Notes under the pieces: model-generated | What the model was told of the DNA's origin: nothing | The model's database searches: none | Seen by the model: only the letters and a program-made list of their open reading frames with translations | NCBI RefSeq assembly: GCF_000247815.1 | Contig: NC_021674.1 | Coordinates: 75,684,559-75,748,558, forward strand | Origin: Ficedula albicollis | Taxonomy: Eukaryota > Chordata > Aves > Passeriformes > Muscicapidae | Reading direction: 5' to 3' | Length of the DNA stretch: 64,000 nt | Part shown: positions 39,863 through 52,109 of the stretch, in pieces | Layout of the letters: the number at the start of each line of letters is the position of its first letter | Numbering within the stretch: the first letter of the stretch is position 1 | Made by a program: the position numbers and the translations under genes

Positions 39863-40245
39863 TTTATTTGTCACGCAAAAGGAACAAGGGTGATGCATGT
39901 CCCCTGACATGCTGGTACTGTCTTCTTAATTTCCTTTCTGAGATGTTTGACCATCACTTGCTCACATGTCCAGGGTAAACATGCACCAGGCTTAGGGTAA
40001 GAGAGGAGTTTCCTCTCTGGTGAGTTCAGCAGCACTTCAGCAGGAGTCTGGAGTCTTTTTCTCTGCAGAAAGGGCCACAGAGCATAGCCAGGGTCATCTG
40101 GACAAACCTTTCCTAATCCATTTCCACTCACAACACAGTCGTCAGGTGCTGCTAGAATCCTGATATCTCCCCCTCTTGCTAGAGGAAACAACTGTTGTGT
40201 CCCATGACAAATTAACCTAACCAAAGTCCCTGGGTTCAGGATAAT
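39863..40245 (-). other. long minus-strand open frame followed by AATAAA, uncertain
   Basis: A minus frame is open for about 120 codons and ends at TGA (39873-39871). AATAAA follows at once at 39868-39863. The peptide is mixed in composition (for example AAPDDCVVSGNGLGKVCPDD) and has no ATG near its start, so it would need an upstream exon. A mediocre acceptor, ctgaacccag, lies near 40231. No family is recognised. It could be a terminal exon, a decayed mobile-element piece or chance; chance is likely. Confidence 0.2.
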
Positions 40246-40945
40246 GTTTCACTGGTACAACAGATGCAGCTTGTGGTTTAGAGGATATCAAATGAGATAA
40301 CTTGAATGTCCTCTGAAGCTATGCAACTTGTTGGCATTTAAAAATCATAGGCATATTAACAAACATCTGTTACTCTACACATCATAACATTTATTGTAAC
40401 ATACCCTACAATATGCTGCACCATGTTAGTGATAATAATAACTATGATAATTACACATACAAAAAAGGATGTGCAACTCAAAAGCATTAAGTAGAACCAA
40501 AATATAAATCTCTCTGACAGAGTTCTCATTTATAATGTAAAACCTTACATGAAAGAAAAACACAAACAGCACAAGACATCTGAATTGCAGCTCCAATTGA
40601 GATCCAAACAAACTAAAGTTAGGTGTAAGGGCAATGTGTACCCAGGGACATAAATAAATAAAAGGAAGCAAGAAAATAGCCTCTTTTTACATCCAGACAG
40701 TCCGGAGAATAATAATGTGCTAGTTTTTCAAATCCAAGTACCTATTGAAGATTGTAATGATTTCAGTCTAAAAAGCAATGCTGGAAAGCCTCTTCAGAGA
40801 TTGCAAGCTCCCACTGTGCAGAAACATTGTGTCACTGCACACGGGTGTAATGGAGACAGACAAAAGAAGTAGTTCAAGGAAAGACGTGGGGAAGCACTGG
40901 ATGATGTACTTTCCCATAAAACCTAGTTACAGTTTTATCAGTGAC

Positions 40946-40947
40946 AA

Positions 40948-40978
<31 letters not shown>
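40946..40978. repeat. A26 followed by G7
   Basis: A run of 26 A (40946-40971) directly followed by 7 G. It has the same A-then-G layout as the giant tract at 56761-57159, at ordinary length. Confidence 0.95.
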
Positions 40979-42210
40979 AATATAGGGATATAAATCTACT
41001 ATCATACATACACAAAATTCAGAGCACACATTCTTCCGTGTTATGTCTGTTCAGGTGACATGGTTCAGTAATTTCTTGCCCTAAACTCAAAATGCTGCCT
41101 CAAAACTGATTACACTGCAAGCAGAGAAGCTTAAGGTATCCTTTTATTTTGCCAGAAGTGGTACCAACAATTTGGCATGACAAAGACTGCAACATGGCTT
41201 GTGGTTTTCCACACGTTCTACAGTAACCTACCCTTGCAAACTGATCTCTGCAGTCCTCAATACTGGCCTTTCCACACAGAAAAAAATTGAGAAGCACCAT
41301 AAGGGCTGTGTTAATTATCCTTAAACTGGTGTGCTTGCAGCTTGTTTTACTCCATGTATTGAACTTGCTTTAAAAAAATCAGCATAGTTTTTACACAAAC
41401 AAAAGGCGCACTAATTAAGATGAAATTACTCAGACTACTTGAGTTTATACAAAGATTTAATCCTGGATTATCATTTAAAGAGTCTGAACACCATATAAAG
41501 CATCAATAATAATTACATTTTATTTACTTTTCAGGGCTGATCCTGTACAATATTTATGAGGTATAGAAAAATATTGTACTTTTAGGAAATTAAGTTTTCA
41601 GGAATACACTATCTATGTTTCATGTTTTTTTCTTAATCAGTTCACACAATAAATTCACTTGACTTCATGTTTTTAACTAAAATGCTGAGAAAAATCGTTT
41701 TAATTAGAGGTCAAAAGGACAAGAAGATATTTTTGAAGCCTTTTTTTTAACATAAAAATATTAACACCTAAAGGGAAAGAACCTATATAACAATTTGAGT
41801 TTAAATGAATCAATTTATATGAGAGTTGCATAACAGCACTGAAAGAAATGAGTGAAAGAGGAAACTCAGGATCTCTCTTTTGTTACAGGAGGACATTCTT
41901 CATTTTGATAAATACAAGTGTCAAAGATTGATATCTAGGCAATTGTTGGACATCTGAGAAAAATACATTAAGAGGCTTCTTTCCATAATGGATAAAGTTA
42001 TTGTAAACTCTGAACCTTTACTGTTTTGGGTACATTCAAGGTCTTTGTGTTTCTTGACACTTTTCAGTCAATACTTTTCCTGAGTAAAGTCCTATAGAAA
42101 TGGAGATATATTTATAGAAATAGCCACTCAGAAGTTCCCAAGGAAGACAGCCAGGTTATTGCCAATATCTGGATTCCTAAGCCTAGCACACACATTTTGT
42201 CCTTGGCAAG
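40979..42210. other. noncoding sequence, nothing recognised
   Basis: AT-rich, with no exon or named repeat seen. Confidence 0.4.
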
Positions 42211-42380
42211 TGGCAGTGACAAACCCTGAAAGAGAGGAAACTTCTGGGCATCAATCCATCCCACAGGCAGTTCCTGGGATGGAGGATGCTGGACAACCTC
42301 TCGGAGAATCTCAGCTGCTGAAGCTGAACTGGAAAAGAAGCAGCAGTAATTCTGACTTGGAGACATTTATGGGGCATTGA
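42211..42380 (+). other. exon-like plus-strand frame, uncertain
   Basis: After 'ttttgtccttggcaag' a frame from 42213 gives 55 codons to TGA at 42378-42380. It is hydrophilic and ends in KRSSSNSDLETFMGH, which looks coding. The acceptor is mediocre, no AATAAA follows closely, and the opposite strand is also open. No family is recognised. Confidence 0.2.
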
Positions 42381-44357
42381 AGGGAGAGGAAATTCCTCCA
42401 AAGACCAACTTTTGTGCCCTTTTTTAAAGTGGATTACTTAATTTCAAGGTTGTGGTACATATTAGATCAAAGATATTAGATCCAGATTACATGCAAAATA
42501 CCACTACTTAGGAGGTTAGAAATTTAAAACAGAACCAGAAAAACAGAAGAAATGATCTGTGCAAACAAATGTGCAGTCACACTTTGTCAGTAATGTATAC
42601 ATGCAAAACTCTTCAGGTGCAGATATCTTCCTTTCAAAGCCATGCTAAAATTGAAAGCTCTCTGGTGATTCAGAGCTTTCACTTTTTCATCTGATGTTTG
42701 TGATGCCACACAGAAAGAGAGCCCAGTCTTTCACTTTTGTCTTTAAGTGCCTTAGCTAAATCCCAGCTGGGTGCAGCAAAACTCAGACTGATAACCATAT
42801 TTATCAGTTCTCATGAGATCAGATGTCTCTAACCTGTCACTATAATTCCTCCTGACCATAGATTCTAATCATCACTATAAAATTTGGAACACAACTGAAT
42901 AATTTTTATCCTAATAACATTAGTAAATTGCTCATATACATGCTGGAAACCATTCCAGCAATGTGTGTTTTATTTCATTTTCTCAGGATTCAAAAATAAA
43001 TAAAAATATGAGGAAAGCAGAAAGTAAAAACAGAAAAAAAAAATAGCAGGATGTTGCTGCCACTGATGTCTATGGCAACTGGCAGAAATCCCATGCATTT
43101 TAATGGGAGTAAGATTTTCAATTTTTAGTACTTGTGCCCTACATATCTTTCGCCTTCAGCTCTTCTCGACAGCATTGACTACATGATGTTCTGAAAAATG
43201 AACCTCCAAAATGTAGTTTTGGCCTGTTGGAAAGGTTTATTCTCTTTTTTTTTTCTTCCTTTAACTTATGCTCAAATTTCAAACATGGGCATAAGGATTA
43301 TATTTTTATTTTACTACATAAAGGGAATGAACAAGTCTTGATGCTGACAGAACACTTTATGTGATATTTAGCAACAAAGAGGGAAACTCTGTCAGCCCAG
43401 AATTCACAGGAGCACCAGTTGGCTAAATTCATGGCTCGGTGTGGGAAAATTACCTCAACACTGTCTACTTTTGCTGATTTTTCCTTATGCTGACACTTCT
43501 GATGCCCTGAAAGTTGCTGTGCTCACATCCTCTGCTGCTGGTGTCAAAGAACACTCTCAGTCTTCACATGCCAAGATGAGGAAAACCTATTGCAATGCCC
43601 AAAAGACTTAACTCCTGTCAAATATATTCATTTAACACAAGCACTCTGGACTATGGCTCTGAAATCTAAAAGTGATGGCATGAAGCAGGAAGGAAGGGAA
43701 AAACAAGCAGTAGCCTTTAAAAGAAAATCTTCAGTTAATGGGTAGAGCCACTCTAGTTCGTTTTCACAAAAGAAAAAGACAAAAAGTATTGGCCACAAAG
43801 ACAGAACTAGATTTTCAGATTAGTGCTGTACACAAAAGATTGTACACAATCCTACTGAAAAATAGTAACTTTAAATAAATAGTATCTTTATTTCCAGCTG
43901 CCTCACATGAAAAACAGCCTACTTGATCATACACTTGAAGATATATACGGTCCTTCTTGTGTCCAGACTTCTCCCTGAAGACTACTTTCATTAATTGGGT
44001 CACATTGGTGTAGATTTAGTATTGTTTTATGTTGTATGAAAAAAAAAAAAAAAAAAATTCAGCTATCTGGATGCAGTATTAATTTTATTTTTTTTCTACT
44101 CTTGCCAAGACTATAGAAGCCCAGTGCACAGTGAAATTCCTTCATCCTGTGCTACAGATTCCCTAGGCTACGCAACAATCCCTCTCTTCTTCTTTGTCCT
44201 CTCCATTTCATTAAGTTTACACATATGGGAATAAAACACTTTCAGAATAGGGCCTATAGCAAGCCTGTCACATCAAGCTCCTGGCTCTATGAGGCTATGA
44301 GAATGTGTTCCTACACAGGTGAAGATTTCCACCGCTGTTAGCATCCCCTGTGTCCAC
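42381..44357. other. noncoding sequence with a possible old repeat and an A run
   Basis: Near 43070-43125 'gccactgatgtctatggcaa' and 'cccatgcattttaatgggag' recall old amniote repeat phrases (low confidence). A run of about 19 A spans roughly 44039-44057. No exon recognised. Confidence 0.35.
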
Positions 44358-44462
44358 AGAACAGAACAGAATATCTTGACTTGGGAGGGACCCACAAGGA
44401 TCATAGAATCCAACCCCCTGCTCCTCACAGGACAACCAAAACCTAACTCAGAAGACCATGCA
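44358..44462 (-). mobile_element. CR1 LINE 3' end fragment
   Basis: 'agaatatcttgacttgggag' followed by 'ggacccacaaggatcataga' and 'atccaaccccctgctcctca' is the reverse complement of a common avian CR1 3' end. About 105 bp remain. Confidence 0.8.
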
Positions 44463-44744
44463 GGCCTTTTGGTTTACCACATCCACAAACTGGGTCGGTT
44501 TTGGGTTTCATGGCTGTAAGGTCCCTGCCCTATTTCTTTCATCATACTGCCACCCAAATTTACTTCATTTTGCAGTATCCACAAACAAATAAATAGAAAT
44601 TTAAGAATAACCTAAAAAAAAAAGTCAAAGAATGTGATGAGGGTTTTTTCACATGAAAAAAAAATACCAACATGTGCAAAGCAGATGAAATAACCTGTCT
44701 GTGCAGCCCAGGAATCTGAAGGTACCTCTGAGCCCTCAAGATGG

Positions 44745-45085
44745 AAAGAAGTGGATCAGCTGGAGTCAAATGTAAATCATCAGGCCTGTGAAGAAAGCCC
44801 AAAGGAGCTGCACCTGTTTAACCTTAAACCAAAGAAAATGGAAGGAGGAATTTGAACAATGACTATGGTGTAGGAGATAATTACATATTTGCTTAATCCA
44901 TACGGGGTGGGGTGGGGTGGGGTGGAGGGTGAAGAATAGGCCTAAGTTTTTGAAAGAAAAAGTGATTTTAATAAAGCACTGGACTAGCTTCCCTGTGCAG
45001 CAGTGAAATTTCACCCACTGAGGGTCTTCCAGAGCAGGCAGGACAGACTTGAACAATATAATTGTGCATTGGTCGTACAGTGGGA
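44745..45085 (+). mobile_element. CR1 LINE 3' region, old copy
   Basis: On the plus strand the CR1 landmarks appear in order: 'ggatcagctggagtcaaatg', 'aaaggagctgcacctgttta', 'ggcctaag', 'taataaagcactggactagc' and 'ccagagcaggcaggacagac'. It faces the minus-strand CR1 at 44358, so the two are separate insertions. A G-rich pentamer array sits inside it. The minus frame at 44766-45158 and the plus frames here come from the repeat. Confidence 0.7.
44904..44930 (+). repeat. (GGGGT)4 array, strong G-quadruplex motif
   Basis: Four GGGGT units followed by GGAGGG. Four or more runs of four G separated by single T bases fit the standard intramolecular G-quadruplex pattern. It lies inside the CR1 relic. 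Confidence 0.9.
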
Positions 45086-47026
45086 CCATCAAATTTGTGA
45101 TTGCACACACAAACACAAAAAAAAACCCAACCAACCTTTCACCCTTATTATTTTTCAATCATTTATTCTTGAGAAGAAACATAGAAAAGTTTTCAATTGT
45201 CAGAAGGGACTGCTGTTTGTCTCTCTCACGTTCCTTCCCCTTTTGCCTTCTCACTCATTTTCTTAAATATTATTTTCATAACTTATTCTAGAAAAGGAAC
45301 CTTTTTTTTGCAAAGAACCTTAAGGTTCAAGTAAAGTAAAAACTGGGTCTGAATGACCCTTACTTTTACATGAAGAATACACGTGAAATACACACTTAAT
45401 AAACAGAATTTTTTGTAAAATACCTACATTTTCAGGCATTTGCCCATACAAGTACATACTTTTCCACACACTTCTTTCTCAGAACAGTGCAGTGAAGTAG
45501 CTGGTAGCAAAGGAAACTTTCTGGGGATTGCCAAAACAAGGATATCCAAACAAGGATACACTCACAGCTTTTGTGTTTGCTTGGAGATTACCTACACTTT
45601 CTATGCAGCCAGAGAAGCAATTTTATAAACAATGTAAGCATTTCCACTGGAAAAAGAATGGAATTTTTGAAAACACAGCACATACTTTTTACTAATCCTC
45701 CTAATAATGATAAACTTGCAGGAACTTTTGAAACAAGAACATAATAAGATACAATGAGATACATAAGAAGAAAAGAAGAGAAAGTTAGTAAAGAGATAAT
45801 CAAAATGTATTATCAAAAGCAGGTAATTTTGTGAGTTCTCCAAGACTAAAGATTTGAGATTTGATTCAATTGTAAGTGATCTGTAGAGCTGCTGTTAAAT
45901 TTCTTATTCTTGCTCACATTAAAAACTAAGATTTTCTTCAATAGAGGTTGAAGATACACAGAGAAAAAACAATAATCCTGAGGGGTTATGCTGCTGGCTT
46001 TAGCCCTTCCTGCATTTCACCTGGGAAACACTAACAAGTGCTGCATTTCTCTAATATCTAACCTCTGCAAAAAAAAATTGCTCATTTAATTTTAAATGTA
46101 GGATATGACCACAATCTTGTTTTAGTAAAGGACTGTTTGACACTTTTCTCTAAAGTAATCACAGTATTGTACCTCAGTATGTTTGGCTTTCCTCAGATAG
46201 TCTTTATAATCAATACACCAAAGCGAGTCAGTTCAGCAGAGGGAATGCAACATTTCCTGCCATCACCTATTTATCTAGCTGGGAAGATTTTGAAGGCAAT
46301 GAACACAATTCAGAGAGAGCAAGGTCTGGCCACTAGTTCTGCCCTGGCTACATGTGTTGCACCAGGAATCTCAGTCTGCTCATCCTGTTTCTGTGTTCAG
46401 TGCTGGATTTGAGCTGCTCTTTGCTATATTGGGGGATTTTCCTCTTCTTGTTGTATTTGTTCTGAATATTGAAGCATTTTTTAAAAATACTAAAAAGAGC
46501 ATACAAACATGCAACTAAACCCAAAAAATCAAGCATGGCACAGTAGGAGAAGAAAGCTTCTGGGGAGAGAAAGCAAAACTGTGTGACAGATGGAAAAGTC
46601 TCAATGGATGAATGGTACTACTACAAATAAGTAGCAGGCAGCCAGAGGGAATCAAATAATGATTATGGAAGAAAAATGAGGGTTAAAAAATGGGGTAAAA
46701 AAAACCTCCAGCATTGGCAGAAAATTCTAGAGTAGTAATGTATAATATTTGTATAAGGGAGGTTTAATTATATGCTTTCCACAAACAGGGAAAGCAGTAA
46801 AAACAAAGGCGGCAGACAGCTGACAAGCATGCCAGTGTGGACAGTATAAAAAGCTCAACGTGTCCTTGGAGAGGAAGGAACGTACTCCAGGATTCGGTCT
46901 GGCATGCCCCCAAACCTGAACAGATTACTTTCTGACGATCAATACCTCTAACCACCAGAGGCCTGTTGGAGAGTTTAAAAAAAAATAGAAAAAATAAGCT
47001 TCAAAGAGACCTGGTCCCAAGCTCAC
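45086..47026. other. noncoding sequence, presumed intron of the minus-strand candidate gene
   Basis: No repeat named. Frames at 45003-45291 (overlapping the CR1 end) and 46137-46412 have no exon support. Confidence 0.35.
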
Positions 47027-47271
47027 ATTTTATTTTTGCCACTGGGTGCTGAGGTAAGAGCTTTGGACAAGGCTCATTTTTCATCTCTTTATAGGGCTGT
47101 GGATTGAATATGAAGCGTCGCGGCGTGCTCTCGGGGCTTCGCTCCGCCGGTTTCCTGTCCCAGAGAGGAGCACTCTCAGGATGACACTCGTCCCCCTTGA
47201 CCAAAGCTGGTATCAGATCTTTCACAACAGCCTGATTAATGTCTCCTTTAACATCCATGACTCTTATCCAC
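47027..47271 (-). CDS. candidate coding exon, minus strand, unidentified protein
   Basis: Seen on the minus strand: a clear pyrimidine tract and acceptor (ttttttttcctttacag) end at 47272. A frame runs 81 codons with no stop to a plausible donor, AAAT|GTGAGC, at 47026. The peptide begins WIRVMDVKGDINQAVVKD and later reads RRFIFNPQPYKEMKN. Its middle holds about ten CpG-type steps in an otherwise CpG-poor region, as expected of constrained coding sequence. The frame is open from the acceptor, so the ATG at 47258-47256 may be internal or may be the start codon. The exon would end one base into a codon. I do not recognise the family and give no function. A plus-strand donor-like GAG|GTAAGA at about 47052 is noted, but no plus-strand coding frame is evident. 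Confidence 0.58.
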
Positions 47272-49162
47272 CTGTAAAGGAAAAAAAATAAAATCCTTAT
47301 TGTTTTCTTAATTTAAGTCCCATTTCCTTTGGGGAGAGGGAAAAACCAAATAGGTTCCTCATTTTATTTGAAACGTCACTGATCAGCAGTTATATCCAAA
47401 CATGGCTTAGCTATTTTAGAGAAGTATAGTAGGCTCTTTTTCACACACTATAGTATACTTGAATAGAAATTAAATCTCAGATTTTTCCCAATAATATAAT
47501 TTAATCACAAGCACATGCTAAAAAAAATGTGTTTAGACATTACTATGAAGACATTACTATGAGTAGGAAGCAAGAATTCATACATTTGTGGAGTCACAGA
47601 GAGTTCTGTATAGTTTGATGTCTCCAGTTACAGTTGCACCTTTTCCTCTTCACATTTAGCTTAATTTTCTTTTGTCTTTCCCCCATTCTTTTTTCAAATA
47701 CTGCAAGGCAGTGCGTATTTTCCAGAAAGCACTGATGCAATTTATTTTTTTGTCTGTCTACCTTCGTTGCTGTAAATGACTGATCTGAATAAAGAAAAAC
47801 AAAGAATAACAGAAAATCTAAGTAGTTTTTTAAGGAAACAGCAAAAAAAAAATAGGAAAATGAAAAAAGAAATAAAGGACTATATTACTAATAGCAAACT
47901 CCAGGATGATGGATGAAAAGAACAACAATATCCTTTAATCATAAAGCACTAACATTCCAGCAGTGCTGGTAAGTGACTGGAGCAGTGAAACCATTTGAGA
48001 CTTAAACAGATGGATTAGGAAAGGTTCCACTGTGGGTTCCTGGACAGATTTCAAAACAGCAGCCTGGTTAACTAATGCACAAAAAGCAAGTGATTCTTCC
48101 AATCAATAAGCTTTTATGTATGCATATTTGAGTTATAATATTTAAACACAACAGACAAGTGGGGAATCAGGAATTCCTCATGCTGGGCTAGAAAAGCAAT
48201 AAGTTTTACTTGAATCTGGAGATCTCTTTTTCCTCAGCAAATCTCAAAGGGATTAATAGCTAATGTTGTCACCACATGTTCATCAATATATTAACAGCTC
48301 CTGATGATTTTGTGAAAATGATGGTGAGTTCCAAGTCCAAAAGATGGGGGTTTTTTACAAATATTTTTAAAAATACCTCTTTTAGGGGGAATTTAACCAG
48401 ACTTTCATTGAATGAAGGAAACGACAATAAAACTCATCATTGACTACTTTTCCTAGTGAGTACCCTTTACACTAACAATTAGAGAGGGAGTACAATCAAA
48501 AGCCTAGGTCATAGGGGCTGATTCCCTTCATCATGATAACATTTATTCTAGGTCAGAAATGGAAATGAAAAATGGTAATGGTTGTATATGGATATTTTTA
48601 CACATCTTTATTTCAAAATATCTTTTAAAGGAGGTTATAATTTTTAAGGAATTACTGGCAATGAATACTATGTCTCTTTCTCTTAAGTGCCCAGTTGCAA
48701 ATAAAAGTATGATCTTTCAAAAAGGTTTCTAAAAGTGACCTACCATAGATCTTTATATAAAATGGTGGGGGTATAATTATTTATTATTATTATTGTTATG
48801 TCTAATAACTTGCAGTGTTCCAAGGACAGAAATTAGCACCACAAGGGAAAACTTCAGAGTTTTGTATGAGACTTCGAGTTCTAAGTCACAGTTTTCCAGT
48901 ATAATCAAGAGACATGCAAATTTCTATTGGTTATCAATATAGACTTCCCCTTCCCAGCTGAGCTCTGGCTACAACATATTTGATCTTAAATCTTACACTT
49001 ATTCAGACAGGAATTTTATTTATTTTGCATCGTCATATTCTTTAGCAAACACTTTGATAGTGTAGTAAGTTTTCAGTAGTTCTTTTGAGACTCATCATGG
49101 CTATCACCAAATTACATCCACCTGTGCAATTCAGAACCAAGAAAACACTGTGGAAGTATTGG
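47272..49162. other. noncoding sequence, presumed intron
   Basis: AT-rich. Includes a 15-bp near repeat (gacattactatgaa) near 47534-47563 and a (TTA)n run near 48779-48796. No exon recognised. Confidence 0.4.
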
Positions 49163-49168
49163 GAGTGT

Positions 49169-49199
<31 letters not shown>

Positions 49200-49200
49200 G
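49163..49200. repeat. short (CATATA)n array
   Basis: About five units of the same hexamer as the kilobase array at 9001, here at normal microsatellite length, and directly before the 149-bp duplication. Confidence 0.92.
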
Positions 49201-49202
49201 GC

Positions 49203-49500
49203 ATATATGTATATATATTTACTGATTATAAGCCCCAATGGAGTTTCAAAAAAAAACCCCCACACTAATATTTGACCAAGTAAGAAAGAACTTTTCAGTT
49301 TTTCAAGACACTTCAGAAGCAATTGTCTCATTTAGTTACAAATATGTCCTGATATATGTATATATATTTACTGATTATAAGCCCCAATGGAGTTTCAAAA
49401 AAAAACCCCCACACTAATATTTGACCAAGTAAGAAAGAACTTTTCAGTTTTTCAAGACACTTCAGAAGCAATTGTCTCATTTAGTTACAAATATGTCCTG
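49203..49500. repeat. 149-bp tandem duplication, two copies
   Basis: Copies at 49203-49351 and 49352-49500 appear identical by eye over the whole unit, from 'atatatgtatatatatttac' to 'acaaatatgtcctg'. A young event beside a microsatellite. Confidence 0.96.
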
Positions 49501-51945
49501 CATTTTCCCAGCATACAAAGTAGTCATTATATGTGTAATATTTGTCATTGGCTTCTTGCCTGCTAGAAACCAGGTTGTAATAGCACATTTTGATGTCTCA
49601 AGGACTTTGCTCTGGCCTGAAGTATCAGACTGCTGTGGTCCTAGGACTTTCTATCAAGGAGTTTGGGCTCCATGACCTGTGGGATTTCTGGCTTTCCTGG
49701 CTCCCCTTTAAATGGCCAGCCAGGACCTCTGCTTAGTACATGTGTATGCCTGAATACATGTACATATTTTCCTCGAGGTTTACAATGCATGTGTTCTTCA
49801 TTAATTGAAAAAGGATACTGGGGGGAAAAGTGCCTACAGCCCCAAAACAATAACTTTACTAGTCTGCACTATAAGAATATCTTTCAGCCCCTAGGGTATG
49901 ACCCTCACAGGATTAAATGCCATTCATTGTCAGAGTGACTAAATAATTGACAAAAGCTTGTAGCAAACTGTAGTATTCAGTAAAATCCTCTGAAGACAGC
50001 AGAGTTCCTTTTAATTTTCTGAATGGGGTCTTCCCCTTTCTGAGACTAAAATCCTCTTTTTCCTTCTCAGTCTACATACCAGTAAATGCAAAATCTTTTT
50101 TCTTTTCTTCTTTACTAGCCTTAATTTCAGAACGAAGATGGAAGAGCAGAAGAACATTATAAGAAGTCCTGCTCTTGCCTTTCCTCTGGGCCAGTTGGTC
50201 TCTATCTCAATCCCCACCATCAGCACATGTTGTGTATAGTCTTTGGAGCAATGGCAGCATAAATTCTCTCTGCTTTTTCTAGTTATTCAAATTCTGTGAC
50301 ATTTTGTGATGATCTGAGGGCATGTTTACAAGCAGTAAAAATATACTGATGTCATGAATAGACTAGAACCCAGATGCTATGATTCAACTTCAGCTGCCAA
50401 TTATTGGTATTTTGAATACAAACAAATCTGAAAGCTAAAACATCAAATTAAGGATATTAAATATGTTAAGCAGATTTTGAAGTATTACCCTATTTCTACT
50501 ATGAGGGGAACTAAAAATTCCAAAAAAGGAATAGAGTTCTTGTCCACAATTAAATCAGTAAATAGTAAATATATTCCATGTAGCTCTTAGGAGTTCAGTT
50601 CCCCACCGTTATCTGTGGGATGCTTCACACTGCCACAGTAGGGCAGTTCAACATTTCAACCTCTTACTGTAAAAATTAACCTGCTTTTTCTAATACATTG
50701 TCAACTCTGTTCACAGAAGCCCACATTGCATGAAATTCACAGGCCCCCACAGAGATAAAATAATTCTCCTTTTTGGTGCACCACTGAGGAATGCTAAAAA
50801 TAGATGAACATGCCAGGGGAAAAAGCCTTCTTTGGGGACTGCAGTCTCTTGCCTCACTGGAAAGAAAAAAATAGATAAGCATATATGTGTACAATTCCAT
50901 CCAATTTCTGTACACTACACCAAGCAGTTAGTCAACATTCTGGAGATACCTGAATCTCCCAACTATCTAATCATTATACTTCTGTATTCCAAATGTAGAA
51001 GAACACTGCATTAATCTCAACTGCTGAATAACTAATAGCCACTGTTGCTTCAATTTACTGTGGAAGCATCTTAAATATTAACACACGTAAGAAGCATATA
51101 ATTTTGTTTAATATATAGATATATGTGCACATATCTGAATGAAGATACATACAGATATCTGTGTGCAAAATTGTTTGTTGTGGAGAAAAAACAAATCCTC
51201 GTTGCCATCTATACCTTGTCTGACTTCAGATTTATTTGGGTGGAGCCTTGCAGCACTGGCATAATGCTTACATGGAGAGGTTGGATTGACTTGAACCTGA
51301 GCCACTACGAGGACAAAGTTTTTTCATTAAAACCTTGCTGATTAGCCCTAAAAATGACACTGGTGACCTTGGAGACAGCACTAGTTTTCTTCATTAGAAG
51401 CATGGAAGATATGAAACTGTAAAGTCTTGATGTGCATATATACACAGATCTGAAAACTTTGATCTGCTCTACTCTCTTCTGAGTTATTTTTTGGAATATT
51501 TTTAAGAAAGATGTATCAGCAGTAAGACCAGTTACAGTACATTTTATCTTGCAATGTACCTATGTTCTACAATATATGTGAAAGGCATTGAATCACACTT
51601 TTATAAACAGCACTACAAAGTTATCAGAAGTTGAATAAAGGGCATGTATGTTCATTATTGGCTGTGGTGAATTTCTTTTTGGATGTTATGTTTTTTAACA
51701 GCCTTTTATTCCTGTCTACATGCCTCTCTGAGTGGAAACAGCTTTATTAGATGTTGTGGCAGACTTCAGATTATATTCACACAAACAAACAAACAAAATA
51801 TTACTTGTGCCAAACATTTGTATGGGTACTGAACAATCATCATTAAAGCAATCAACATTAAGAATTCAGAATGGTTAACACTCCAAAGCATTTAAGTAGA
51901 TATAGGTTTTTCATTGTCTAAAAAATAAAAGGTTTTAAAACTCGG
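49501..51945. other. noncoding sequence, nothing recognised
   Basis: Frames at 49472-49938 overlap on both strands without splice support. A short (CAAA)n-type run lies near 51779-51797. Confidence 0.45.
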
Positions 51946-52109
51946 TTTCATCCATCTACATAATTTTTTTTCCTATTTAATGAAAGTATTCTGCTTATAC
52001 ATAAGAAACTATAAAGTCATCCTTAATTTTCATCCATCTACATAATTTTTTTCCTATTTAATGAAAGTATTCTGTTTATACATAAGAAACTATAAAGTCA
52101 TCCTTAAAA
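51946..52109. repeat. 82-bp tandem duplication, two copies
   Basis: Copies start at 51946 and 52028. They share 'tttcatccatctacataatt' through 'aagtcatccttaa' and differ by one T in a T run and one substitution (ctgctt against ctgttt). Confidence 0.94.
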
